Shown here: positions 1 to 8,749 of the stretch, one piece after another
Layout: each line of letters begins with the position of its first letter
Position numbering within the stretch: the first letter of the stretch is position 1
NCBI GenBank assembly: GCA_002179805.1
Contig: NAVB01000625.1
Location: 1 to 32,057, forward strand
Origin: Acanthamoeba lenticulata
Taxonomy: Eukaryota; Discosea; Longamoebia; Acanthamoebidae
Length of the DNA stretch: 32,057 bases
Reading direction: 5' to 3'
Notes under the pieces: model-generated
Told to the model about the DNA's origin: nothing
Databases searched by the model: none
What the model saw: the letters and a program-made list of their open reading frames with translations, nothing else
Translations under genes and position numbers: made by a program

Positions 1-10
1 TAAAATTGTG

Positions 11-30
11 AGCCGTTCAGAGCCGTTCAG
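11..30. repeat. 10-bp tandem duplication (AGCCGTTCAG x2) in the upstream intron
   Basis: Two exact head-to-tail copies of a 10-mer ending in CAG lie just before the exon of the SH2 gene. Each copy gives a potential splice acceptor. I see no other role. Confidence 0.6.
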
Positions 31-49
31 CTGAATTTTGTGGACACAG

Positions 50-559
50 GCTTGATTTACGGGTTCTTGTCGCGCGAGGACTCGGATCGGCTGCTGCTGA
101 CGCAGGGCGCGCTGCCGGGCTCGTTCCTCATCCGGTTCAGCGACCGCTGCGCGGGCCAGTTTGTCGTCGTCTACGTCACCACCTCGCAGAACAGCAAGAA
201 GGCAGCCGTCGTGGGCGGCGAGAACGGGGCCGCGGCCGGCGACGACCGCGAGGTCAAGCACTACCTGATCAACCCTGAGGACATCGAGAAGAAGAGCACT
301 CTGCCCGACTTCCTGCGCGACTGCGAGAACCTGTGGTTCCTCCTTCAAGTCGTGCGCGATCCCGAGACCGGCGTAGTACGTCTTCTTCTTCTTCTTCCTC
401 TCCCTGGCCATGTCTCGATCGTCATCGCCAAGAGGCTAACAACGTGGACGACAACAGGTGAGCCTGAGGCCGAAGAACAAGGACGAGCTGCTAGCCTCCT
501 TCTACTCGCGCGAGAAGTCGCAGACGCTGCTTCTCGGCTATGACAACCGCCAGCCCTGA
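50..559 (+). CDS. STAT-like SH2 domain protein, C-terminal part (5' end outside window)
   Basis: Exons 50-375 and 458-559; intron 376-457 (GTACGT...AACAG) is phase 0 and the stop is TGA 557-559. The exon opens after a CAG near 49, so the N-terminus lies upstream. The protein reads as an SH2 domain of STAT type: GFLSREDSDRLL, then GSFLIRFSDR with the phosphotyrosine-binding Arg, then a beta strand QFVVVYV and the later segment VKHYLINPEDI. A tyrosine in LLLGYDNRQP lies six residues from the C-terminus. In Dictyostelium STATa the activating tyrosine is likewise almost at the C-terminus. Known STATs dimerise through SH2-phosphotyrosine contact and act as transcription factors; only the SH2 and tail are visible here, so the DNA-binding part is inferred. 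It could also be another SH2 protein with a STAT-like SH2. Confidence 0.8.
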
Positions 560-647
560 TGGATGATGATGATTGTGAGGACGATGCAGCGAACGGGTCA
601 GAGGCGAGGCGAGACAAGGACGAAAACAACAACAAGAACGTGAAAAG

Positions 648-679
648 CCCCCCCCCCACAGAGAGAGAGAGAGAGAGAG
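648..679. repeat. Poly-C run followed by a (GA)n microsatellite
   Basis: A run of C is followed by about ten GA units in the 3' flank between two converging genes. It looks like a simple-sequence repeat in non-coding DNA. Confidence 0.85.
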
Positions 680-758
680 GAAACGAGAAGAGAACAACGT
701 GTACGGCCAAACATGCACACCTGTACAGGTAGTCGGTCGGTATCTGATGGCCAAAATC

Positions 759-764
759 TTTATT
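759..764 (-). terminator. Poly(A) signal AATAAA for the SHFL-like gene
   Basis: TTTATT on the + strand reads AATAAA on the minus strand, about 65 nt past the minus-strand stop at 829. The position fits a eukaryotic polyadenylation signal. Confidence 0.45.
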
Positions 765-828
765 TTTCTTGAAGAGTTCTGTTGGCGAGCTTCCAAGCAC
801 CTTGACCTTTGATTCTGTCTAGGACAGC

Positions 829-1365
829 TTAAGAAAGGCCAAGCCTGTGGAATGCCTCGTTGATGGTGTCCACGCCTGCATTGACATCGACAGACGCCAG
901 AGTGACGATTGAAGTCGTGGAGGAGAGGGTGCTGCTTGTGGATTGATGTGGCTGGCTTGCCACAAACTTGAATCGACAGGCCCCAGTGGCGCAGCCCGCG
1001 CATGAATGGCGGTTGGTCGAGCGCCGCTGGCCAGGCACGCGGGGCGGAGGCCCGATCGAGGTGACGCGCACCATGGCCCCACATCGCTTGCAGTCCTGCT
1101 CCAGCGCGCCCTTGGCCCTGCTGTTGGTCCACCGATGGCCGCAAGCGCACTCAAACACACCATGCCCATGCTGTTGATCGACAGGGATCGGGTCATATCT
1201 TACTTTGCATCGACCACAGCGAGACACAAACTTGGGGGCCGCGACAGCCTTCCACCAGGCCCTGCCGCACGGTCCGCAGCCAAATTGGCGCACCTCCCGA
1301 AACTGTCGTTGGTGTCGCTCCAAGTTTTGTGCAGTGAGTTGTGGGGTGGTTGGCTTGCTCGTCAT
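829..1365 (-). CDS. SHFL/UPF0515-like zinc-ribbon protein, 178 aa, intronless
   Basis: Single open exon, ATG at 1365. Cys pairs are spaced as in zinc ribbons: C30-x2-C33 (with AWW just after), C50-x2-C53 followed by KVRYDP, C73-x-C75 with GHRW, C92-x2-C95, and a His/Cys cluster H120, C122, C125, C130. The order of landmarks is: a CxxCGRxWW-type element, SRCxxCKxRYDP, a FxCxCGHxW element, CxxCG, an xxGPPxR segment, then HSC. This matches the core of the UPF0515 family (human SHFL/C19orf66/RYDEN), an interferon-induced RNA-binding protein that blocks -1 ribosomal frameshifting and restricts viruses. Human SHFL is about 290 aa, so this copy is shorter and has a Ser/Thr-rich tail instead of the vertebrate C-terminus. 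The assignment rests on motif order, read by eye; function in an amoeba is inference. Confidence 0.7.
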   Translation of the reverse strand: MTSKPTTPQLTAQNLERHQRQFREVRQFGCGPCGRAWWKAVAAPKFVSRCGRCKVRYDPIPVDQQHGHGVFECACGHRWTNSRAKGALEQDCKRCGAMVRVTSIGPPPRVPGQRRSTNRHSCAGCATGACRFKFVASQPHQSTSSTLSSTTSIVTLASVDVNAGVDTINEAFHRLGLS

Positions 1366-1509
1366 CTCCTTTCACTTGAAGGCTTTGTTGGTAGCGATGA
1401 TGGAAAAAAACAAGCAGCTCGAGGTATTGTGACGGCACAAACCTGTCCTGTACACTGGAATGCTCGGATTTTAATAAATGAATCAAGCTGGTGCGTGCAA
1501 TTTACATCA

Positions 1510-1860
1510 AGACACAAGCCGTTCACTTGACTTTTGAACCACGACACAATGTGCTCGTGGCCCTTCTCTCTGGCTATCTTCTCCAGCTCCTCCCTCTTCT
1601 CCAAGACATCCGTTGATGTGCGCCCACTTGAGTATGTCCAGGCGGCCTTGAGCGGCCGCCAGAGCGCAGTCCCCTTCGTCCCGCGGGCAGCCGTTTTGAT
1701 GGGCCCAGTCGACCTCCCCAGGGTGTCGAGCTATATATGTCCCACGTGCCCCGGGGCGCCATTGGCGTGAGCCCACTGGAGGATGTGTTGTGTATTTTGT
1801 TCGATATGACCACTCCCACAACGCCAGGTGTGCTTCCACTGACCGCACTGACACGGTTCA
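1510..1860 (-). pseudogene. Decayed ankyrin-type repeats of the 'LKWAxxNGC' class
   Basis: Three repeat fragments are visible on the minus strand in different frames: HILQWAHANGAP, then VDWAHQNGCPRDEGD followed by GRLDILKWAHINGC, then LEKIAREKGHEHIVSWF. The spacing between the first two WAHxNG elements is about 15 codons instead of about 26. An in-frame TAG follows the first, and a +1 shift is needed after the third. No GT-AG intron of normal size repairs this. The repeat type (leucine-rich helix, KWAxxNGCPxDxxxCxxAAxxG) is common in Acanthamoeba and in large amoeba-infecting DNA viruses. I read it as a broken gene remnant; assembly errors are an alternative. Confidence 0.55.
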
Positions 1861-1944
1861 TAAAAGCAAGCAAACAACCAAGAAGACAGCACGTCACCTC
1901 TGCGCACACGCGAAGCGATCAGAGGGTAGAGACTTACCCTCCAT

Positions 1945-3503
1945 TTATTGGGTAACAAAATAACCACAAAACCAAGCTTGTTTGGCAGTGCCATTGAAAT
2001 AGCAAAACGGCTTGTCCACCACTGGAGCATAATCTTCTGCTTGAGGCCGACGCCCATAAGTTGTAAGAGGCCAGTCAAAAGGTTGGAAGTGAGCAGGCGG
2101 TTTTGGTGTTTCTCTGTACATCTACATTACCATTAAATTAAAACTAAAAAACTATAAATCAAGCAAATCAAGGAATATGAATACATACTAAATGTATGCA
2201 TCTTGCCACTACTTGATGCACATTCGACCTACTGCATTCAACATAGCCTTTGGCACACAGCTCCTCCTGGGCCTTTTTGACTAATGGTAACCACAATAAG
2301 ACAACTTCAGCTAGCTCACAATAAAAGGAAGAAGAAAGATGGATGTACTGGCATCAAAGCTAACACAATTTGCTGCATCATCAGCTCGTGCATCAGCTTG
2401 AAGGCCACACAGCAAACGATGTTGCGTGTACTGTCGTGGTGTCCACTTATCTAGTTCCTTCTTCCACTGCATCACAAGGTTAGTAAATGGAATAAGAAAG
2501 CAAGCTGAAGAAAAGGCACACTTTGCTTGTCAGGTTGGCCAGTGATTGCTCATTGTTGATCGCAAAGCACATCAAGAAGATGTCCGTCCCTTTGTCAGTG
2601 AGTGTCATGAATAAGTTGAGAGAGACAGCCAGCAAAACAATTAAAATTGAAAGTAAATGGAAAAAGGGCCGTACAAGGGTAGGTGAGGCGCCGCATGCGC
2701 GTGTAGTCTTCACCGGCAGACGCACTGTCAGCATTCACCTGTTCAAGGCGATTTTTCTCTTGCCCTGGCATAAATAGGGTATGCCGCTGTGGCACATCCC
2801 ACATCTCTGTGTCCCACAAGGACACGAAGACAAGCTTGGGGTCTTTGGCAGCCGTGGGCCGCCGGCATTTACCGCCTCGCTCTGTTGGCAGACGGACAGC
2901 AGGGATGGTGAAGTTGGAGAAGATCGATGGGATCTCTCCCTCAGCTGGGGCTCCAGCTCCCCCATGGTTGCCCACGAGGGAGTTGAGCAGCGTTGTCTTT
3001 CCAACTGTGGTACGCAAACAGGCCTTTAACTCTTGCAAGCACGGGAAAAGCGGAGGGGTGGCGCACCTCCGGTGTCCCCAATGAGCACGACCTTGAGCGA
3101 CACCACGTCCTTGTTCATCAGCGTCCGCACGCATCGAGAATAGAAACGATCCGCCTCGATGTTGGCCAGTTTATCCTTGCGGCACACGAGCAAGGGCGAT
3201 GTGGCTTGGGGACCGAGGAAGGGGCGCGCGGCGGCTTGCCACTCGAGCTTCCACACCACCAGCGACAGTCTGCTCTGAGCTTTTTGAGTTTTCGTGAAGT
3301 CTTTTTTTGGAGGGCGAGAAGGGAGAAGCGAACCCGTGCCAAGAGCGGTTGACGAGCGAGGCGCGAGCAAGGTGCGGCCAGTCGAGCATGCGGAGGATGG
3401 ACAGCATCAACTCGTTGGGTAGAGGAAGGACTTCAGTTGCGGTGGCACGAGCCTGGTTTTGCTTCTTCCGTTCATTCTTCTTCTTTCCCTTGCGGCTGGC
3501 CAT
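1945..3503 (-). CDS. F-box / Rho-like small GTPase fusion, 8 exons, 363 aa
   Basis: Exons (minus): 3503-3334, 3269-3067, 3004-2803, 2724-2675, 2589-2522, 2466-2367, 2310-2189, 2121-1945; phases agree throughout. A Lys-rich start (KGKKKNERKK) leads into an F-box at about residues 26-57 (LPLPNELMLSILRML...LVNRSWHG). A linker follows, then a GTPase: G1 GDTGVGKTT at 121-129, G3 region beginning WDT at 188, the Rho-like segment GEDYTRMRRLTYP, DIFLMCFAI, WKKELDKW, and a G5-like YVECS near 287-291. The tail (about 59 residues) is aromatic-rich and ends FCGYFVTQ. F-boxes bind Skp1 in SCF ubiquitin ligases; Rho domains are GTP switches. G3 lacks the usual DTAGQ and G4 reads LQAD instead of TKxD, so nucleotide handling may be altered. 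Least certain are the 2311-2366 intron (acceptor at 2281 also works) and the GTTCGC donor at 3333. Confidence 0.72.
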
Positions 3504-3588
3504 CTTCGCAAACTAGTTTGGTGGGGGAAAGAAAAGGGGAAATGGAAATGAAGAAAAACAGACCAGACCGTGTCTTTGCGCAGAAGAG
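3504..3588. promoter_or_regulatory. Compact divergent promoter between the F-box/Rho gene and the FATP gene
   Basis: The minus-strand gene starts at 3503 and the best first ATG of the plus-strand gene is at 3589, leaving about 85 nt. No TATA box is evident. The size depends on the FATP start, which is the least certain part of that model. Confidence 0.3.
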
Positions 3589-6500
3589 ATGGCCAGCACC
3601 ACGCTGCATGGAAGCGCGAGTGGTTCACTCTCCGCTTCATCTTCTTCCACTTCCTGGTGTATGACGCTTCCCCCAAGAGATTTGTGACTTGTTTACGCAA
3701 CACTTCTGGGCCCTCCCCCAGCATCCTTCCCCCACCAAGGCTCAACTCACGTGCGCTCTCTTTTGTGTGTGCGGCGCAGTGCGCACCATAGCTTCGAAGA
3801 AGGCGGTCCTGTCCGGTCTTGGCATTTCCGCGGTGCTTGGGTACGTCGCAAGCCCTCACAGCAGGCACAGCTTTCTCGACGGCGTCTGATCTTTGGGCCT
3901 GGTTGTTCTTGTCCGGCGCAAACTGCAGTTATGTCTATCTCAACTCGTTGACCACCGACCTGAGCAAGGACTGGAGCATCATCGCAGGTCTCATTAAGAT
4001 GAAGAAGAAGGTCGACGCGACGCTCAAGCAGAACCTCACCGTGGTCGACTTCTTCGACGCTGTGCTCCAGACCCACCCCGACAAGGAGGCCATCGTGTTC
4101 GTCGACCACCCCGGCCACGGCGCGCCCACTGGCCGCCCAGAGGGCAAGACCAGCTACACCTACGCCGAGGTCGAGGCCGAGTCCAATCGCAGTGCGCCGC
4201 CCACTGACGACGCCCAGCTTGGGAGGCAGGCTGGGCCTTGGCTGACTGCTGCTGTTGTGCAGTCGCCAACTGGGCCCTCGCGGCGGGCGTCAAGGAGAAG
4301 GACGTCGTGGCGCTCATGATGGACAACCGGCCCGAGTTCATCTTCACCTGGTTGCCCACTCTCTCCCACTCTTTGCTAAACAAGTGGCTTGTGCGGCTGA
4401 CTTGTCACGTCTGGGGTGGGCAGGCTGGCCATGGCCAAGGTTGGGGTCCTGACGTCTCTTATCAACACCAACCTGCGCGGCCACGTATGTGCCTTTTTTT
4501 TTACTAATTTTTTAATCCATTTTTAATCTGTTTTTAATCTCCTATTTTTATTGTTATTATTATTTTAAATTTTGTTTTCTTTTCAGGTTCTGAGGCACTC
4601 GCTGGCCGTCTGCAAGGCCACCCGTTATTTTATCGGTACCGAGCTGCTGCGCTGTTGTTTGGCTCCACGGCCGAGCGCCGAGAACGGCATCGGACCGCAC
4701 ATGTGAGCTCTCACGTGATGAATAACCCAATTCCGCCCACAGGCCTCGAGCACACGGACGTCATCACGCGCGAGCTGATGAACGACCTGGGCGGCCAGTG
4801 GTACTCGTACGGCGGCCCTGCGCTCGGGATGCAGGACCTGGCCGAGGAGCTACGCGCCACCAACAATCCGAGCCCCATCCCGCGCTCGGCCCGAGCCAAC
4901 ACGGGGACTCAAGACAAAGTCTTCTACATCTACACGAGGTAAGTTCCTCGATAACAGCCTTGATTTTCCACTTATTTGCTATTTACACTTTGTATCGTGA
5001 TTGGCCAGCGGAACGACGGGCGCGCCCAAGGCGGCGCTGATCTCGCACCTCAAGTTCTACACGGCCGGGCTCGGCTTCGTGGTACACCACACATGTCCCT
5101 TCCCATGGCCTTCCTCCTCTAGGTCTGGGTCAGGCCAAGGCGCGCTAAGGCAAAGACGCGGCGGGGACATGTTTACACAATAGCAAATGGCCAACGTGAC
5201 CGAGAACGACCGGCTCTACACGGCGCTGCCGCTCTACCACTCGGCTGCGTGCCTCATCGGCGTCAGCACCACCTGGTCCGGCTCTCCATCTCTGTGTTCG
5301 GGCGCATGCGCTCACGCATGCACGCACACGAGCAGGAACAGCAAGGGCACGCTCATCCTGCGCCGCAAGTTCTCGGCGCACGCTTTCTGGGAGGACATCG
5401 CCGCCCACAGGTGCGAATCGGCCCGCCAGGACCGTGTCGACGTTCGTCGTCCTGCGACGTCGCCAACTCACTTTCGCTCGTCGCTTTGGCCTGCGGGGAG
5501 CAGGGCGACGGTGTTCCAGTACATCGGCGAGCTGTGCCGATACCTCCTGGCCCAGCCGCCCAGGCCCTCTGACGCGCAGCACCAGTACGGCTGTCCCACC
5601 GTTCCTTGACGGGCCCGAGTCCCTCTGCCTCACAAATGATGGGGGGGGGGGACATCAGGCTGCGCTTGGCCATCGGCAACGGCCTCCGGCCGGACATCTG
5701 GGCCGAATTCCAGAAGCGCTTCAACATTCCTCAAATCTGTGCGCGTCCCGCCAGCATCCCCACTAGACCATGACGTCAGCATGCTGACTGAGTTGTCTGC
5801 CGACGGCTCGGTTCAGGTGAGTTTTATGCGTCGACAGAGGGCAACGTGGCGCTGCTCAATGGGTTCAACAAGGTGGGCGCCGTGGGGTATCTGTCGCCCC
5901 TCCTGCGCCTGGCGCACCCGGGCCGCCTGGTCAAGTTTGACATCGACTCCGAGATGCCCGTGCGCGATCCCGCCACCGGCTTTTGCCTCGGTGTGTGATC
6001 CCCTCCTCCTCCTCCTCTTCCTTTGCCTTTGCCCCACCACATCCTTCTTCTGAGGCTGTCGCGACACCTGCAAAGAGTGCAAGCAGGGCGAGATCGGAGA
6101 GATGTTGGGCCACATCAAGCCCGACGACCCCCTGCGCCAGTTCCTCGTGCGTCAATAATTTCAAAACTATTAATGAAAATGAAATAACAATTCATTATAA
6201 AACTAAATACAAATCAAATGTTAATAAAATGTGGCCTTCCTGCAGGGCTACACGGACTCGTCTGCGACAGAGAAGAAGGTGCTAAGGGACGTCTTCGCCA
6301 AGGGCGACATGTGGTTCCGGACGGGCGACCTCCTTCGCATCGATCGAGTGCGTTGCCTTCATGGGCGCTGCCCCCCTCGTCTCCTGTCCTTCTGACATGA
6401 CGAGGCGGCGCCGACAGGAGGGCTTCGTCTACTTTGTGGACAGGATCGGGGACACGTTCCGGTGGAAGGGCGAGAACGTGGCCACGACCGAGGTCGCCGA

Positions 6501-7153
6501 GGTCATCACGACAGGCAATGTCGGCGTGCAGGAGTGCAATGTCTACGGCGTCAAGGTGCCCCACAAGGACGGCCGCGCCGGCATGGCCTGCATCATTCCC
6601 GTGGACCGCGCCACCTTTGACCTCGCCGCCCTGTACAAGCTGTACGCCACCGCCCTATTGCAATAGTATGAACTGGTGGTCCACCAGCTGACCGACTGAC
6701 TCGCCCATCATGGTGATGATGGCGATGACGATGACGATGACGTGGACGTGGACGTGGACGTGGACAGGGTGAGGTCCGAGCTCCCGCTCTACGCCGCGCC
6801 GCTCTTTGTGCGGTTGTCCACGGTACACCATTTGCGTGCCCAACCTGCCATGGCTCAGAGCTTTTGGTGCTCACACACACACATACTCAACGTCGCAGAC
6901 GTCGATGGACGTGACGGGCACGTTCAAACACAAGAAGACTGAGCTCGTTGAGCAGGGCTTCAACCCGCACGTTATCACTGTACGTACGGTGGCCGTTTGT
7001 GCTCGATTTAATTGTTTATTTTATTTATTTTGAAATTGAAAACAACAGGATGACGAGCTCTACTTCCGAGATGACATCAAGGGTGCTTTTGTCCCGATCA
7101 CGAAGGAGCTCTACCAGCGCATTACCAACAACACAGTTGAGGCCAAGCTCTAA
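3589..7153 (+). CDS. Fatty-acid transport protein / very-long-chain acyl-CoA synthetase (FATP/ACSVL family), about 659 aa
   Basis: Exons: 3589-3619 (tentative), 3780-3840, 3929-4191, 4263-4350, 4424-4484, 4587-4653, 4743-4938, 5009-5081, 5184-5275, 5336-5410, 5504-5584, 5659-5738, 5817-5990, 6076-6146, 6246-6347, 6418-6641, 6768-6822, 6899-6979, 7049-7153. All phases close to a TAA. An N-terminal hydrophobic segment ([16 protein letters not shown]) suggests membrane anchoring. The AMP-binding signature SGTTGAPK is at 256-263, then [23 protein letters not shown], a FYASTEGN motif, RTGDLL near 496, and the FATP hallmark [13 protein letters not shown] near 513. The enzyme activates long or very-long fatty acids to acyl-CoA with ATP, coupled to uptake, at ER, plasma or peroxisomal membranes. 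Weak points are the first exon and the junction at 4653/4743 (donor GTTGTT). The 60-nt intron 5276-5335 is open in frame. Confidence 0.88.
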
Positions 7154-7266
7154 GCCCAGCTTTACGCACTCAAACATCTGCTTGGGGTCGCCCAACGACT
7201 AGTTGACGAGACTGGGCAGCACTTGAGCTTGACCACGTTGTGGCGCATTCTGAGCGAGCTCATGGC

Positions 7267-7272
7267 TTTATT
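7267..7272 (-). terminator. Poly(A) signal AATAAA for the EF-hand gene
   Basis: Minus-strand AATAAA lies about 32 nt after the stop at 7304, in the 150-nt gap between converging genes. Confidence 0.5.
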
Positions 7273-7303
7273 GTGGATGCCAGGCTAAAATGATGACAAT
7301 GGC

Positions 7304-8349
7304 TTATTTCTTGGGCATCAGTGCCACCATACTGGGCACGACTTCGTCCTCCACCTTTTTCATGTAGGCGTCGGGAGAAACCAGCCACTGCGCGATCTCG
7401 TTCTGCTTCACCAGGCCCAGCCACTCGTCCTACACGCACGCGCGACCGAAAGAAGTGAGACTTGGAAAGGGGCAGGATGGACGGCAAGATGCTAACCAAT
7501 GAAAGTTGGTTGTCGCCATCGGTATCGCCTTGCTTGAGGATGTGCGCGGGACCGTCGTCGACCAGACCTCTCTTTATCGATCCAAGGGCAACTTCCTACG
7601 TGCGTGTGTGGGGTGATGTTCATCACCTCATTGAGCGTGGAGAAGAGGAAGAGAGGAGGAGCTCAGATGGAAACGACATACCATACTCTTGTCCATGACG
7701 TCGCTTGTTACCCAGTTGCCATACTTGCTCATTATGATAAACCGGAGCCTGTTGCCTACGACGGTCTTGAGCATCTTGAACAGCTTCTCGCACTGCTTCT
7801 TCACCTCCTCCTGATCAAGCGAACCGCTGTTGTCGGCGTCCATCGCCTTGAAGGTCACTGTGCGCACCAAAAACGGAGAGAAGACGAGCTCAGAGGTTGG
7901 TATGTTGAAGCTCGTGTCAGCAACCAAAGAAGAGAAGGACATCATACGCATCGCTTTTTCTTCCATCGTTCCGCTGGACAGCACAGAAAGGCCAAGCAAC
8001 AGCTCGTCGAGGTCGACTAAGTAAACAGCGGAAAAGCAATGGGGCGGGTGGTGAGTTCACTGGGCAGAGAAGTGACGCAAATGGGCAAGAGGGTACGTGT
8101 GCCGCCGTGGTTGGTGTCGAGCAGGTCAAAGAGTTGGTCGCTGTGAGCGAACAGAGAGGAGCTGCTACGTATGTGGGGCGGCAGGCTCGAAAGCACGCTG
8201 CTAAAGTCTCCGCGCCACAACGTCGGACCCTTCTTGCCCGTCGCCTTGCGGAACGCTTTGATGATGACCTTCACCGTCTCGGGCTGCAGCGTGCATTTCT
8301 CCATCACCTCGGGCGTCACCGCGGTATCTGCGCTTTGTCCGTTGCCCAT
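7304..8349 (-). CDS. EF-hand calcium-binding protein with N-myristoylation-type start, 240 aa
   Basis: Exons (minus): 8349-8097, 8016-7948, 7857-7682, 7595-7497, 7429-7304; phases close exactly. The start MGNGQS has Gly2 and Ser6, a typical N-myristoylation context. Three canonical EF loops are visible: residues 78-89 (DTNHGGTLDLDE, split by intron 1), 114-125 (DADNSGSLDQEE) and 190-201 (DTDGDNQLSLDE, split by intron 4). The layout of several EF-hands, a lipidated N-terminus and a 200-240 residue length resembles neuronal calcium sensor, recoverin or calcineurin-B-like proteins, but the sequence does not allow a specific name. It likely acts as a membrane-associated Ca2+ sensor. Two introns cut inside EF loops. 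It is convergent with the FATP gene and divergent from the F-box/LRR gene. Confidence 0.85.
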
Positions 8350-8749
8350 TGCGTATGTTGTTTTGAATGTGTTGTGAGCTTGCAGCTGGCGTGGTTTTGT
8401 GCAAGTGCAACGCGCAATTAACAGCTAAGTGATTGGTCTATCCGAAAAAACGCAGGACCAATCAATGCTCCCGACTCTGTGGGCCTGAGTTCCCCTAAGC
8501 GGAGCTGCCCTCTATCCGCTGGTGCTTCTTCTTCGTCTTTTTCGTTCAACAGCCAGTTGGTCGCTCACCAACACCAATCCCAACATCAATTCAATTTGCG
8601 CAATGGACCACGGCCCTTAATTTGTGTTAGGAACATGTGGTTCTGGAAGAGAAAAACTTTTATTGGCAAAAGAAAAGTCAAAAAGCAAGAAAAATAAATG
8701 CTTCAGTTCAGGTCCGGCGAGGAGGCGAAGATCCTCACCAAAGACAAGG
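8350..8749. promoter_or_regulatory. Divergent intergenic region with inverted CCAAT boxes
   Basis: This 400-nt gap lies between the start of the EF-hand gene (8349, minus) and the F-box/LRR gene (8750, plus). It contains a perfect 9-bp inverted repeat: TGATTGGTC at 8430-8438 and GACCAATCA at 8456-8464. Each arm holds a CCAAT box, the class of site bound by NF-Y. Short ATGs between 8603 and 8698 are out of frame or stop at once, so I see no further gene. Confidence 0.4.

Noticed and set aside
345..1150. Overlapping minus-strand frames of 151 and 219 aa
   Set aside because: They run through a GA microsatellite and antisense to the SH2 exon. The SHFL-like frame explains the coding signal at 829-1365.
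6700..6767. GATGAC/GTGGAC repeats as an acidic coding insert in FATP
   Set aside because: They lie after an in-frame TAG within intron 6642-6767, and skipping it restores the FATP alignment ([16 protein letters not shown]).
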